DNA of 64,000 bases from Yokenella regensburgei ATCC 49455. GTDB taxonomy: Bacteria; Pseudomonadota; Gammaproteobacteria; Enterobacterales; Enterobacteriaceae. Under the pieces are notes generated by a model. The model was not told where the DNA came from. It ran no database searches and saw only the letters and a list, made by a program, of their open reading frames with translations. The position numbers were made by a program, and so were the translations under genes. Location of the stretch: assembly GCF_000735455.1 (NCBI RefSeq), contig NZ_JMPS01000044.1, positions 124,001 through 188,000 of the forward strand. The letters are read 5' to 3'. This document shows positions 1-12,357 of this stretch, piece after piece (positions within the stretch are counted from its first letter, which is position 1; each line of letters starts with the position of its first letter).

Positions 1-172
1 GAGATTCCCTCTGAAGCAAGTCCTCAATACTTGTGCACCGATGCGAAAAGGATACTAGAGGGCGAATGCGAGGCAGGTGTATGAAACACCGAACCCCGTC
101 GCCATGCCCTTGCTGCGCCTGCGCGCAATCGGTTCGGAGGTCGTCCCGTAGAGCCTGGGGAGGTTCACTGAT

Positions 173-3100
173 ATGTTGTACGATAAATCCCTTGAGAAGG
201 ATAACTGTGGTTTCGGCCTGATCGCCCACATAGAAGGCGAACCTAGCCACAAGGTAGTGCGTACCGCTATTCACGCACTGGCCCGTATGCAGCACCGTGG
301 AGCGATCCTCGCCGATGGTAAAACCGGCGACGGTTGCGGCCTGCTGTTACAAAAACCGGACCGTTTCTTCCGCCTGGTGGCTGAAGAACGCGGCTGGCGT
401 TTAGCCAAAAACTACGCCGTCGGGATGATTTTCCTGAACAAAGACGCTGAACTGGCAAGCGCTTCCCGCCGTGTGGTGGAAGAAGAACTGCAGCGTGAAA
501 CGCTGTCGATTGTCGGCTGGCGTGACGTGCCGACCAACGAAGGCGTGCTCGGCGAAATCGCCCTCTCCTCCATGCCGCGCATCGAGCAAATCTTTGTTAA
601 CGCCCCGGCAGGCTGGCGCCCGCGCGATATGGAGCGTCGTCTGTTCATCGCTCGTCGCCGTATCGAAAAACGTCTGCAGGAAGACAAAGACTTCTACGTC
701 TGTAGCCTGTCTAACCTCGTGAACATCTATAAAGGTCTGTGTATGCCGGCGGATCTGCCGCGCTTCTACCTGGATCTTGCGGATCTGCGTCTGGAGTCGG
801 CCATCTGCCTGTTCCACCAGCGCTTTTCCACAAACACCGTGCCGCGCTGGCCGCTGGCACAGCCGTTCCGCTATCTGGCACACAACGGCGAGATCAATAC
901 CATCACCGGTAACCGCCAGTGGGCCCGCGCCCGTACCTATAAATTCCAGACTCCGCTGATCCCGGATCTGCAGGACGCTGCGCCGTTCGTCAACGAAACC
1001 GGCTCCGACTCAAGCTCCCTCGACAACATGCTCGAGCTGCTGCTGGCAGGCGGGATGGATATCGTGCGCGCCATGCGTTTACTGGTGCCGCCAGCCTGGC
1101 AGAACAACCCGGATATGGACCCGGAGCTGCGCGCCTTCTTCGACTTTAACTCCATGCACATGGAGCCGTGGGACGGCCCGGCGGGTATCGTCATGTCCGA
1201 CGGTCGCTTTGCTGCCTGTAACCTCGACCGTAACGGCCTGCGCCCGGCGCGCTACGTCATCACCAAAGACAAGCTCATCACCTGTGCCTCAGAAGTCGGC
1301 ATCTGGGACTACCAACCGGATGAAGTGGTTGAGAAAGGCCGCGTGGGCCCGGGCGAGCTGATGGTTATCGACACCCGCGGGGGCCGGATTCTGCACTCGG
1401 CGGAAACCGATAACGATCTGAAGAGCCGTCACCCGTACAAAGAGTGGATGGAGAAAAACGTCCGCCGCCTGGTGCCGTTCGAAGATCTGCCGGATGAAGA
1501 CGTCGGCCACCGCGAGCTGGACGACGATATGCTCGCGAGCTTCCAGAAACAGTTTAACTACAGCGCGGAAGAGCTGGACTCGGTTATCCGCGTGCTCGGT
1601 GAAAACGGTCAGGAGGCTGTAGGCTCGATGGGTGATGATACCCCGTTCGCCGTGCTTTCCAGCCAGCCGCGCATCATTTACGACTACTTCCGTCAGCAGT
1701 TTGCGCAGGTGACTAACCCGCCAATCGATCCGCTGCGCGAAGCACACGTGATGTCCCTTGCCACCAGCATTGGCCGCGAGATGAACGTGTTCTGCGAAGC
1801 AGAAGGCCAGGCGCACCGTCTGAGCTTTAAATCGCCGATCCTGCTGTTCTCCGACTTCACCCAGCTCACGACCATGAAGGAAGAGCACTACCGCGCCGAC
1901 CGCCTGGATATCACCTTTGATGTCACCGGGGCGACGCTGGAAGAGACGGTGAAAGCGCTGTGCGACAAAGCCGAACAAATGGTCCGCAACGGCACCGTTC
2001 TGCTGGTGCTCTCGGACCGGAATATTGCAAAAAACCGTCTGCCGGTACCGGCGCCGATGGCGGTGGGTGCTATCCAGACCCGTCTGGTAGATAAGAGCCT
2101 GCGCTGCGACGCCAACATCATTGTCGAAACCGCAAGCGCCCGTGACCCGCACCACTTCGCGGTGCTGCTGGGCTTTGGTGCGACGGCTATCTACCCGTAT
2201 CTGGCCTACGAAACGCTGGCAAAACTGGTCGACAGCAAAGCTATCGACAAAGACTACCGCACGGTGATGCTGAACTACCGTAACGGCATCAACAAAGGCC
2301 TGTACAAAATCATGTCCAAAATGGGCATCTCGACCATTGCCTCCTACCGTTGCTCGAAGCTATTTGAAGCGGTTGGCCTGCATGCCGACGTTTCTGGTCT
2401 TTGCTTCCAGGGCGCGGTGAGCCGTATCGGCGGTGCTGGCTTCGACGATTTCCAGCAGGATCTGCTGAACCTTTCCAAACGCGCGTGGCTTGCCCGCAAG
2501 CCGCTGGCTCAGGGCGGGCTGCTGAAGTACGTTCACGGCGGTGAATACCACGCCTACAACCCGGACGTGGTGCGCACCCTGCAGCAGGCGGTGCAGAGCG
2601 GTGAATACAGCGATTATCAGGAATATGCGACGCTGGTGAACAACCGCCCCGCCGCCACCCTGCGCGATCTGCTGGCGCTGAACCCGGACGGTACCGCCGT
2701 CAGCCTCAATGATGTCGAACCGGCGAGCGAACTGTACAAGCGCTTTGATACCGCCGCGATGTCCATCGGCGCGTTGAGCCCGGAGGCTCACGAGTCGCTG
2801 GCGGAAGCAATGAACAGCATCGGCGGTAACTCCAACTCCGGCGAGGGCGGTGAAGATCCGGCTCGCTACGGCACGAATAAAGTGTCACGCATTAAGCAGG
2901 TGGCCTCGGGCCGCTTCGGCGTGACTCCGGCGTATCTGGTCAGCGCTGACGTGATTCAGATTAAAGTGGCTCAGGGCGCGAAGCCGGGAGAAGGCGGTCA
3001 GTTGCCGGGTGATAAAGTCACCCCATACATCGCAAAACTGCGCTACTCCGTCCCGGGCGTCACGCTGATTTCACCACCGCCGCATCACGATATCTACTCG

Positions 3101-4633
3101 ATTGAAGATCTGGCGCAGCTGATTTTTGACCTCAAACAGGTCAATCCAAAAGCGATGATCTCAGTGAAACTGGTGTCTGAACCGGGCGTGGGCACTATTG
3201 CCACCGGTGTGGCAAAAGCCTATGCGGACCTCATCACCATCGCTGGTTACGACGGCGGCACCGGTGCAAGCCCGCTTTCCTCCGTGAAATACGCGGGTTG
3301 TCCGTGGGAGCTGGGGCTGGTGGAAACGCAGCAGGCGCTGGTTGCCAACGGTCTGCGCCACAAGATTCGTCTGCAAGTGGACGGCGGTCTGAAAACCGGT
3401 CTCGACATCATCAAAGCGGCAATCCTTGGTGCGGAAAGCTTCGGCTTCGGTACCGGCCCGATGGTGGCGCTGGGCTGTAAATACCTGCGTATCTGCCACC
3501 TGAACAACTGCGCGACCGGTGTTGCTACCCAGGACGATAAGCTGCGTAAAAATCACTACCATGGTTTGCCGTTCAAAGTGACGAACTACTTCCAGTTCAT
3601 CGCCCGTGAAGTGCGTGAGCTGATGGCCGAGCTTGGCGTAACGCGCCTGGTTGACCTGATTGGCCGTACCGACCTGCTGAAAGAGCTGGAAGGCTTCACC
3701 GCCAAACAGCAAAAACTGGATCTCGGCAAACTGCTGGAGACTGCTGAACCGCACCCGGGGAAAGCGGTGTACTGCACCGAGCACAACCCGCCGTTTGATA
3801 ACGGGGTGCTTAACGCTCAACTGCTGCAGCAGGCGAAACCGTTCGTTGATGACAAGCAGAGCAAAACATTCTGGTTTGATATCCGTAATACTGACCGCTC
3901 CGTTGGCGCATCTCTCTCTGGTTATATCGCCCAGACTCACGGCGACCAGGGCCTGGCGGCAGATCCTATTACCGCTCACTTCAGCGGTACCGCCGGGCAA
4001 AGCTTCGGCGTGTGGAACGCCGGCGGCGTTGAGTTGTACCTGACTGGCGATGCCAACGACTACGTCGGCAAAGGCATGGCAGGTGGTCTGCTGGCGGTAC
4101 GTCCGCCGGTGGGTTCTGCCTTCCGTAGCTGTGATGCAAGCATCATCGGTAACACCTGTCTGTACGGTGCCACCGGGGGTCGCCTGTATGCGGCGGGCCG
4201 CGCGGGCGAACGTTTTGGCGTGCGTAACTCTGGTGCCATCACCGTCGTCGAAGGCATTGGCGACAACGGCTGTGAATACATGACAGGCGGTATTGTCTGC
4301 GTGCTCGGTAAAACCGGCGTCAACTTTGGCGCGGGCATGACCGGTGGCTTCGCTTACGTACTGGATGAAGACGGTGACTTCCGCAAACGCGTGAACCCGG
4401 AGCTGGTGGAAGTGCTGGCGGTAGACACGCTCGCTATCCACGAAGAGCACCTGCGTGGGCTTATTACCGAGCACGTGCAGCATACCGGCTCTTCGCGTGG
4501 AGAGGAGATCCTCGCCAACTGGCCAGCGTTCTCAGCGAAGTTTGCCCTGGTTAAACCGAAGTCCAGCGATGTCAAAGCACTGTTGGGTCACCGTAGTCGT
4601 AGCGCAGCTGAGCTGCGCGTGCAGGCGCAGTAA
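173..4633 (+). CDS. gltB: glutamate synthase (NADPH) large subunit
   Basis: GltB (1486 aa) makes two glutamates from glutamine and 2-oxoglutarate, as the large subunit of the NADPH-dependent GOGAT complex with GltD. It is the main ammonium assimilation route in the cytoplasm when nitrogen is scarce. The N-terminus reads through a short propeptide to NCGFG, so Cys12 is the expected N-terminal amidotransferase nucleophile after processing. Next come the class II glutamine amidotransferase domain (to about residue 430), the central domain, the FMN/2-oxoglutarate synthase domain with the 3Fe-4S cysteines in [12 protein letters not shown], and the C-terminal beta-helix with repeated Gly-rich turns. 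The ATG at 173 has a GGGAGG-type site nine bases upstream. An in-frame TAG at 149-151 rules out the longer N-terminus of older E. coli annotations. It is followed after nine bases by gltD. Confidence 0.98.
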   Translation: MLYDKSLEKDNCGFGLIAHIEGEPSHKVVRTAIHALARMQHRGAILADGKTGDGCGLLLQKPDRFFRLVAEERGWRLAKNYAVGMIFLNKDAELASASRRVVEEELQRETLSIVGWRDVPTNEGVLGEIALSSMPRIEQIFVNAPAGWRPRDMERRLFIARRRIEKRLQEDKDFYVCSLSNLVNIYKGLCMPADLPRFYLDLADLRLESAICLFHQRFSTNTVPRWPLAQPFRYLAHNGEINTITGNRQWARARTYKFQTPLIPDLQDAAPFVNETGSDSSSLDNMLELLLAGGMDIVRAMRLLVPPAWQNNPDMDPELRAFFDFNSMHMEPWDGPAGIVMSDGRFAACNLDRNGLRPARYVITKDKLITCASEVGIWDYQPDEVVEKGRVGPGELMVIDTRGGRILHSAETDNDLKSRHPYKEWMEKNVRRLVPFEDLPDEDVGHRELDDDMLASFQKQFNYSAEELDSVIRVLGENGQEAVGSMGDDTPFAVLSSQPRIIYDYFRQQFAQVTNPPIDPLREAHVMSLATSIGREMNVFCEAEGQAHRLSFKSPILLFSDFTQLTTMKEEHYRADRLDITFDVTGATLEETVKALCDKAEQMVRNGTVLLVLSDRNIAKNRLPVPAPMAVGAIQTRLVDKSLRCDANIIVETASARDPHHFAVLLGFGATAIYPYLAYETLAKLVDSKAIDKDYRTVMLNYRNGINKGLYKIMSKMGISTIASYRCSKLFEAVGLHADVSGLCFQGAVSRIGGAGFDDFQQDLLNLSKRAWLARKPLAQGGLLKYVHGGEYHAYNPDVVRTLQQAVQSGEYSDYQEYATLVNNRPAATLRDLLALNPDGTAVSLNDVEPASELYKRFDTAAMSIGALSPEAHESLAEAMNSIGGNSNSGEGGEDPARYGTNKVSRIKQVASGRFGVTPAYLVSADVIQIKVAQGAKPGEGGQLPGDKVTPYIAKLRYSVPGVTLISPPPHHDIYSIEDLAQLIFDLKQVNPKAMISVKLVSEPGVGTIATGVAKAYADLITIAGYDGGTGASPLSSVKYAGCPWELGLVETQQALVANGLRHKIRLQVDGGLKTGLDIIKAAILGAESFGFGTGPMVALGCKYLRICHLNNCATGVATQDDKLRKNHYHGLPFKVTNYFQFIAREVRELMAELGVTRLVDLIGRTDLLKELEGFTAKQQKLDLGKLLETAEPHPGKAVYCTEHNPPFDNGVLNAQLLQQAKPFVDDKQSKTFWFDIRNTDRSVGASLSGYIAQTHGDQGLAADPITAHFSGTAGQSFGVWNAGGVELYLTGDANDYVGKGMAGGLLAVRPPVGSAFRSCDASIIGNTCLYGATGGRLYAAGRAGERFGVRNSGAITVVEGIGDNGCEYMTGGIVCVLGKTGVNFGAGMTGGFAYVLDEDGDFRKRVNPELVEVLAVDTLAIHEEHLRGLITEHVQHTGSSRGEEILANWPAFSAKFALVKPKSSDVKALLGHRSRSAAELRVQAQ

Positions 4634-6061
<1,428 letters not shown>

Positions 6062-6068
6062 GCCACAG

Positions 6069-6107
6069 CGAGTGGGGGGTGACTGCCCCCACTCGTTCAC
6101 TCATTTT
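6069..6107 (+). terminator. gltBD terminator
   Basis: A perfect 10-bp stem (6069-6078 with 6086-6095) has a seven-base loop and is followed by a T-rich stretch at 6096-6109. It starts eight bases past the gltD stop. The convergent dsbA-like gene ends at 6101, so the hairpin probably serves both strands. Confidence 0.75.
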
Positions 6108-6727
6108 TTCTCAACCAGCGCGCTCACGACTTCCGCAAACGCCGGGGCATAACCCTCTGGTGTATTCACACCAATACCGTTATTGCGCACCTGATACTTA
6201 CCTTTGACATAAAACGATGGTGTCCCCGTCACGCCGAACTGCTCGGCGGCTCGCTCCTGTTTTTCTGTCAGCGCCTTCACGGCAAAGCTGTTTTTAGCGG
6301 CATCATATTCATCAGCTGAAACCCCCGCATGCAGAAAGACCTGGCGAATATCCGCATCGCTGTGAATGGTTTTACTTTGCTGCACCGCCGCGAAGAGCGT
6401 CTGCTCCACCCGCGATTCCACCCCCAGCGCTTTAGCCACTGACCAGGCTTCCGTAAGCGATTTACCCATCGCCCCCATCGAGCTGACATGGTATTTCTCG
6501 GTTTTGGCACCGTCCGGTAACCGTTTATCAATGGCTTCACCGACTTTATAAGTACCGGAAAACGCCGCACAGGGTGGGCAATAAAAGGAGAAAAACTCAA
6601 CCACCTCCGGGGCACCCGCCACCGGTTTGGCAAGCGTGGTATATTGCGTGCCTTCACTTAACGGTGCCGCCATGGCGAAAGAGGCACTCAGCGTCAGTAC
6701 CGCCCCAAGCGCGATATTTTTTAACAT
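6101..6727 (-). CDS. DsbA/SrgA-like periplasmic thiol:disulfide oxidoreductase
   Basis: This 208-aa protein has a signal peptide (about residues 1-20, cleavage after AMA) and a thioredoxin-fold DsbA body. The active site is FFSFYCPPCAAF, with Cys50 and Cys53. The cis-proline is in GVTGTPSF (Thr169-Pro170). Housekeeping DsbA has CPHC and Val before the cis-Pro, so this is a paralogue. From memory, the CPPC dipeptide is like that of Salmonella plasmid SrgA. It should introduce or shuffle disulfides in a limited set of periplasmic substrates. It lies downstream of an AraC-type regulator and a small membrane ORF on the same strand, 109 bases after the regulator. No dsbB- or dsbI-like partner is beside it. 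The oxidoreductase family is secure; the substrate is unknown. Confidence 0.88.
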   Translation of the reverse strand: MLKNIALGAVLTLSASFAMAAPLSEGTQYTTLAKPVAGAPEVVEFFSFYCPPCAAFSGTYKVGEAIDKRLPDGAKTEKYHVSSMGAMGKSLTEAWSVAKALGVESRVEQTLFAAVQQSKTIHSDADIRQVFLHAGVSADEYDAAKNSFAVKALTEKQERAAEQFGVTGTPSFYVKGKYQVRNNGIGVNTPEGYAPAFAEVVSALVEKK

Positions 6728-6836
6728 ACCTTATTTCCCTATAACTTAATAAAAAACCAAAGAATTATGCGCCGGTATTATTCTCCTGTTTGTCTCAGGA
6801 AACGCGAAGATATGTAAACCAATGCAAGGAATGCGC

Positions 6837-7208
6837 TTATACATCCAACTCAATACAGTTTTCACAGGCCATATTTTTACGACAGTTCCCAGGAGTACAT
6901 CCGGTCACACGCTTAAACTGGCAAGAAAACACCTGCTGCGATGAAAAGCCATATTGCGGGTAAAGCTCAGCGAAGGGAATCGATGAATATTTAATATCAT
7001 CGATGATATGTCTTATTCTGACCTTACGGAAAAAGTTCGCCACGGTGTCATGGCTGGTTTCCATGAAAATTCGCTGCAGGTAGCCTTTGGAATAACCAGA
7101 TATTGTAGAGATCTCATCCAGCGTGTGTTGATGGAATAGGTTACTTGAAAGCCTCTCGATCAAATCGATAATGACTGAGCGATGCAATATTTCAGTACTC
7201 GTTTTCAT
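6837..7208 (-). CDS. single-domain AraC-type regulator with cysteine-rich tail
   Basis: This 123-aa protein consists only of the AraC DNA-binding domain with two helix-turn-helix units, the MarA/SoxS/Rob size class without a ligand domain. HTH1 spans about residues 28-50 (LDEISTISGYSKGYLQRIF). HTH2 is about 78-102 (FAELYPQYGFSSQQVFSCQF). The C-terminal 35 residues contain five cysteines, four spaced C-x4-C-x5-C-x2-C. One of them replaces the Tyr usually found in the family TP-x-x-YR motif. This suggests redox or metal sensing, an inference strengthened by the dsbA-like gene downstream. The start has GGGAGG a few bases upstream, just after the small ORF at 7227-7313. The local sequence is AT-richer than the flanking genes. 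It was not recognised as a named regulator. Confidence 0.8.
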   Translation of the reverse strand: MKTSTEILHRSVIIDLIERLSSNLFHQHTLDEISTISGYSKGYLQRIFMETSHDTVANFFRKVRIRHIIDDIKYSSIPFAELYPQYGFSSQQVFSCQFKRVTGCTPGNCRKNMACENCIELDV

Positions 7209-7226
7209 GGTCCTCCCGGTGGCACT

Positions 7227-7313
7227 TTATAAAAAGAGTGCCCAGATGACGCAAGCAATAAAAAGAAGAAGAGCCGATAGCGGAATATAGTATGCAAACT
7301 TGTCCTGGTTCAT
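7227..7313 (-). CDS. 28-aa single-span membrane small protein (new call)
   Basis: An ATG at 7313 preceded by GAGG five bases upstream opens a 28-codon ORF. It encodes five polar residues (NQDKF), then a hydrophobic stretch of about 20 residues (positions 7-28, including YYIPLSALLLFIA and VIWALFL) and a TAA. The composition is that of a small single transmembrane protein with its N-terminus probably in the cytoplasm. It ends 18 bases before the AraC-type gene, whose ribosome binding site lies in that gap. The two are therefore probably co-transcribed. No known family was recognised. The good ribosome binding site, hydrophobicity and tight spacing are the only support. Confidence 0.55.
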   Translation of the reverse strand: MNQDKFAYYIPLSALLLFIACVIWALFL

Positions 7314-7354
7314 AGCCACCTCAATGTTTGTTCTGAGGCAGAGTTTAGTGCTAT

Positions 7355-7392
7355 CGTTTCGTTTATAAAATCTAATTATTTTAAACGAACCG
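7355..7392. promoter_or_regulatory. inverted repeat in divergent AraC/LysR promoter region
   Basis: An 11-base arm at 7355-7365 (CGTTTCGTTTA) matches the reverse complement of 7382-7392 with one mismatch, across a 16-base AT-rich spacer. It lies between the start of the small membrane ORF (minus strand) and the LysR-type gene (plus strand). This is the usual place for a LysR-family autoregulatory site. Binding is an inference. Confidence 0.45.
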
Positions 7393-7409
7393 TTTAGGAG
7401 TGCTAATCA

Positions 7410-8294
7410 GTGAATCTCACCCTGAAGCAACTCATTGTTTTTATGTCGGTGATCCGTCATACCAATCTTAGCGCCGCAGCGGAGGCGCTGCACATGACGA
7501 AAGGTGCGCTTTCGCAAAATCTGGCCGCCCTGGAGCAACAGCTGGGCACCCGGCTTTTTGACCGGCGACATGCCCGGCTCTATGTCAACCAGGCCGGGAT
7601 GAATCTCATCCCCCTCGCCGATGAGCTACTCACCAGAGCAAAATATCTCGAAGAGAAGTTCAGCCACAGCGCAGCGCCACCGGCCATTAAGGTGGGTTGT
7701 ACTAAATCTATCGGCTCGTTTCTGCTGCCAGCGATGCTGAGCGATTTTAAGCGTGAAGCCGGGTGGTTGCCGGAAGTGATTACGGAGAATATTCACGCGA
7801 TCCATGGCTTGCTCAACCGCTTTGACATTGATATTGCCTTGCTGGAAGGCCCGGTGGTAGATATCTCTCAGCAAAGCCAGCTCTGGATGCAGGATGAGAT
7901 GGTTGTGGTTGCCTCACGCTCACATCCACTGGCAGGCGAGAGCGTCGTTTCTTACGCACGGCTGAGTCAGGAAAAGTGGATCCTGAGGGAAACAGAATCT
8001 GCCAGCCGCCATTACTTTGATAATCAACTAGCAATGAAGCTCGATAATCCACAAATAGCGATTTCACTCAATAGCTTCGATGCTATTTTGTCCAGCGTGC
8101 ATCATCAGTTAGGTATCACCTTTATTTCGAGAGCCTGCCTGAATAACCCTTTCTACGGCCCGCACCTGGTTCAGCTAGCCGTCGAAGACTCTTTTTTCCG
8201 TAATCTCTATATTGTGTACCAAAAAGAGAAATACCTTTCCCCGCCGATTGTCGAGTGGGTGAACTTTCTTAAATCACAGGTCAGCAAAGATTAA
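7410..8294 (+). CDS. LysR-type transcriptional regulator
   Basis: This 294-aa protein has the LysR winged HTH at residues 1-60 (LKQLIVFMSVIRHTNLSAAAEAL, then GALSQNLAALEQQLGTRLFDRR). A periplasmic-binding-protein-like effector domain begins near residue 90 (IKVGCTKSIGSFLLPAML). The GTG start is preceded by TAGGAG nine bases upstream. It is transcribed away from the small ORF/AraC/dsbA-like group, across a 96-base gap with an inverted repeat, the usual arrangement when a LysR protein controls its divergent neighbours. The effector is unknown. It could also act on the nan genes that follow convergently, but those have their own regulator, NanR. Confidence 0.88.
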   Translation: MNLTLKQLIVFMSVIRHTNLSAAAEALHMTKGALSQNLAALEQQLGTRLFDRRHARLYVNQAGMNLIPLADELLTRAKYLEEKFSHSAAPPAIKVGCTKSIGSFLLPAMLSDFKREAGWLPEVITENIHAIHGLLNRFDIDIALLEGPVVDISQQSQLWMQDEMVVVASRSHPLAGESVVSYARLSQEKWILRETESASRHYFDNQLAMKLDNPQIAISLNSFDAILSSVHHQLGITFISRACLNNPFYGPHLVQLAVEDSFFRNLYIVYQKEKYLSPPIVEWVNFLKSQVSKD

Positions 8295-8326
8295 AAAAAT
8301 CCCGCCCTGCGGATTAAAGGGCGGGA
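8291..8326 (-). terminator. nan operon terminator (possibly bidirectional)
   Basis: A 9-bp stem (8300-8308 with 8318-8326) is flanked on the plus strand by an A-run at 8293-8299. Read on the minus strand this gives a hairpin followed by seven T residues. It lies 125 bases past the nanQ stop and directly after the LysR-type gene. Confidence 0.7.
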
Positions 8327-8331
8327 TAAAA

Positions 8332-8367
8332 GGTTCCACTCAATCAAGGTGAATATCAGTGGGAACC
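8332..8367. other. long hairpin in nanQ 3' region
   Basis: The arms 8332-8340 and 8358-8367 pair along nine positions with one bulged G. There is no T-tract. It sits between the terminator and nanQ and may stabilise the nan mRNA end. Confidence 0.35.
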
Positions 8368-8450
8368 ACTCGGGGTCATACTATCAAAATAGATTAACTA
8401 TTAAAGAACTATCATCGAAAGTGGTAATAAAGGTGACTTTCTGTGAAATT

Positions 8451-9783
<1,333 letters not shown>

Positions 9784-9787
<4 letters not shown>

Positions 9788-11268
9788 GGGTGCGTCCTCA
9801 CATTGCTTTTCACTGCGCGAGTCACCGCACCGCTGAATGGTTTTCCGTCGATGGCATCGTGCGTGCGCAACGCTTCTGGCCGCAGCCAACGCTGCACGCG
9901 AGAAGGCATATCAAGGCCAATCAACAGAATGACCACGAAGGTCAGCCCGAATGAGAGCGATCCCAACGCAGTTCCCAGATCCAGACGCTGAGCGATAAGT
10001 GCGCCGATCACCGGCGCCAGTGCGCCACCCAGAGCACCTACGTTATAGGTAAAACCAAGACCTGCCGCCCGCTGATCGGTATCGAAGTAGCCACCGATAA
10101 GCTTCGGCAGGATCCCGGAGATCCCCTGACCAAGCATCTGCTGGAAGAAGAGCAGAAAGCCGAGGATCCAGATGCTGGATCCGCCTATCGCGAACACCGG
10201 AATAATCAGGACCTGAGAAGCCAGCAGACTGCAGACATAGGCTTTGCGAGTACCGAGCCAGTCACCGAGGAAACCGCCGACGATGCAGCCCACCGCCGCA
10301 CCAAAACCACTGAAAAACAGAACCCGTGCCACCGTGGAAGGGTCGTAGCCCAGTTCGGTTTTCAGATAGGTCGGCAACAGTGCCTGAATGGGCCATGAGT
10401 AGAGGAAAGCGAACAGCACCACGACCATCAGCATGACGCCTGTAGGCCAGCGTTTACCGCTGCTTTGCACCATAAAGCTGATAAAGATCCCGGCACACAG
10501 TAGCCCCAGCAGCGCGACAATCGCCGCGTTACGCATGTCTCCGGCAAAGCACAACCACAGGGATGCACCGGCCACCAGCGTCATGGCTACGTTCAACACC
10601 CGGTACTTACCGCGATAGAGCATATCCACCATGGTGCGTACCGGCGCTTTTCCAGCATGACGTTGCTTCCAGTCTTCTGCCTCAGGAATGTTTTTACGTA
10701 ACCACAGGGCAAAAATGATGGGCAGAATGCCGATGAAAAACAGCGCCCGCCAGCCCCACACCGGGACCACCAGGCTATAAACCTGAGCGGCTACCACCGC
10801 TCCCACCGAAAAACCAGAGATAAGAAAACCACTGGCCTTGTTGCGTAAATGCTTTGGCCAACTTTCAATGACGTAGGTTGCGCTCGATCCGTATTCTCCC
10901 GCCATTCCCATGCCAATAACCAGGCGGGCAATGAACATAGTCGTGAAACCTGGGGCAAAGCCGCAGGCAAGCGTACCGACAGAAAACAGGACAATGCTGG
11001 ACACCATAGCCAGGCGGCGGCCGTAGCGATCGCCAAGCGCCCCCAGCATCAATCCACCAAACCAGCGAGAGATAAAGGCCGCCGAGATAAGGCTTGCCGC
11101 CTGTACCGTCGTCAGACCAAACTCACCCTGTATTTCAGTCAGAACCAGAGCAATCAGGACAAAATCAAAACCATCGAGCAAATACCCAAGCCAGGCGGCG
11201 GAGAACGCCCGCCATTGTGCCTTGTTGAGATGGCGATACCACGGGATGTTTGGGGCAGAAGTACTCAT
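9784..11268 (-). CDS. nanT: sialic acid (Neu5Ac) proton symporter
   Basis: NanT (494 aa) is the major facilitator that imports N-acetylneuraminate across the inner membrane. It follows the E. coli protein almost residue for residue at the N-terminus ([20 protein letters not shown]). It has the MFS loop motif [10 protein letters not shown], a second GDWLGTRKA, and an insert between the two six-helix halves that gives the 14-helix topology known for NanT. Its stop overlaps the nanK start, and 63 bases with a small hairpin separate it from nanA. Confidence 0.97.
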
Positions 11269-11299
11269 TTTACTCTCCCGACAATTCTATTGTGGTGGA

Positions 11300-11325
11300 G
11301 CCGGACAGCAGCAGTGCCATCCGGC
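11300..11325. repeat. REP-like imperfect palindrome between nanA and nanT
   Basis: GCCGGA at 11300-11305 pairs with TCCGGC at 11320-11325, with further partial pairing inside. The GC-rich inverted repeat in an intercistronic gap resembles enterobacterial REP units, which often shield upstream mRNA. Assignment to REP is by appearance only. Confidence 0.4.
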
Positions 11326-11331
11326 AATAGA

Positions 11332-12225
11332 TTAGCGTTTTTCCGCCATTAGTTGCTCAGCCAGAGCCTTAAGTTCAGGCAGGTATTGCTCATCCACCGG
11401 TGAAAACGGTTTACGACATAGCGGAACCGCCACCACATCCATAAAGTGCAGTACCGTTTTCAGGCCACGGAATACGCCGGTTTTGATAAGCAGATCGATG
11501 ACGCTGTTACACTCGGTTTGCAGCCGCTGCGCCGTCGCGATATCACCTTCCTTCAGCGCTTTTACGATGTTCAGATAGCGCCAGCCCATAATGTTGTATG
11601 TGCTGCCGATCCCGCCGTCGGCTCCCGCCAGCAGTCCGGAGGCAAAGATTTCGTCGTAACCGTTGTAAAGCACCAGATCCGGATGCGCGCGACGGATCTG
11701 CTCCATTTGATAGAGATCGCCGGAAGTCTGCTTTAGAGCACCAACGCCCGGCAGCGTGACCAGCGTGCTTATCTGCTCAAGGCTCAGCTTCACGCCACTC
11801 AACGCCGGAATGTTGTAGACCACCATCGGCAGACCATCCGCCGAGTCGATGATCGCCCGGTAGTGCTCGCAGTGCTCTTCAAAGCTGAAGGGGTAGTAGA
11901 ACGGCGTGACAGCAGACACCGCATCAAAACCGTACCGACTGGCGGCGTGCGCCAGCTGTTGGCTTTCTGCGGTGCTGACACAGCCCACGTGGGCGATAAG
12001 CGCCACCTTCCCTTTCGCCTCTTCCGCCACAATTTCAAGTACCGCTTCGCGCTCAGACAGGCTCTGAACAAAAGCCTCACCGGTGGAACCGCCTACGTAC
12101 AAACCATCAATGCCCTGCTCAATGTTGAAGCGCACCAGGCGGCGCAGGCTCTCTTTATCGAGACGCTGCTGCTCGTCGAACGGAGTCAGGAGTGCGGGCA
12201 TAACCCCACGTAAGTTCACAGCCAT
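11332..12225 (-). CDS. nanA: N-acetylneuraminate lyase
   Basis: NanA (297 aa) cleaves sialic acid to N-acetylmannosamine and pyruvate. It is a TIM-barrel of the DHDPS/NAL family. The Schiff-base lysine is Lys165 ([11 protein letters not shown]) and the catalytic tyrosine is Tyr137 (VVYNIPAL). The substrate loop GGSTGE is at 45-50. It is the first structural gene of the operon, 133 bases downstream of nanR on the same strand, with a NanR operator in that gap. Confidence 0.97.
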   Translation of the reverse strand: MAVNLRGVMPALLTPFDEQQRLDKESLRRLVRFNIEQGIDGLYVGGSTGEAFVQSLSEREAVLEIVAEEAKGKVALIAHVGCVSTAESQQLAHAASRYGFDAVSAVTPFYYPFSFEEHCEHYRAIIDSADGLPMVVYNIPALSGVKLSLEQISTLVTLPGVGALKQTSGDLYQMEQIRRAHPDLVLYNGYDEIFASGLLAGADGGIGSTYNIMGWRYLNIVKALKEGDIATAQRLQTECNSVIDLLIKTGVFRGLKTVLHFMDVVAVPLCRKPFSPVDEQYLPELKALAEQLMAEKR

Positions 12226-12256
12226 AGAAACCTCTCTGTCATATTTGAATTATCGG

Positions 12257-12279
12257 CATACCTTTATACCTGTTATACC
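12257..12279 (-). promoter_or_regulatory. NanR operator (three GGTATA repeats)
   Basis: Read on the minus strand, GGTATA occurs at 12279-12274, GGTATA at 12270-12265 and GGTATG at 12262-12257, separated by three and two bases. This is the direct-repeat operator known for NanR of E. coli. It sits 32 bases upstream of the nanA start, so sialic acid should relieve repression of nanATKQ. Confidence 0.88.
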
Positions 12280-12299
12280 AGATCAAATAAGCAGCAGCT

Positions 12300-12346
12300 C
12301 AATAGCAAAATTCTATTGTGCGATCGGCTTCACTAAATACCGATCG
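12300..12346. other. two adjacent perfect inverted repeats between nanR and nanA
   Basis: CAATAG at 12300-12305 pairs with CTATTG at 12313-12318. CGATCGG at 12321-12327 pairs with CCGATCG at 12340-12346. They start a few bases after the nanR stop and precede the nanA promoter. They could end nanR transcription without a T-tract or form a regulator site. Confidence 0.45.
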
Positions 12347-12357
12347 TCAGGATCGTG

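Noticed and set aside
1289-2155. 288-codon ORF antisense to gltB
   Set aside because: Same cause: no ribosome binding site or recognisable domain, wholly inside gltB.
3161-4483. 440-codon ORF antisense to gltB
   Set aside because: It is the reverse-frame shadow of a GC-rich, strongly codon-biased gene, with low-complexity translation and no family motif.
12317-12335. possible CRP site between nanR and nanA
   Set aside because: TGTG and TCAC are present but the spacing is wrong for the CRP consensus.
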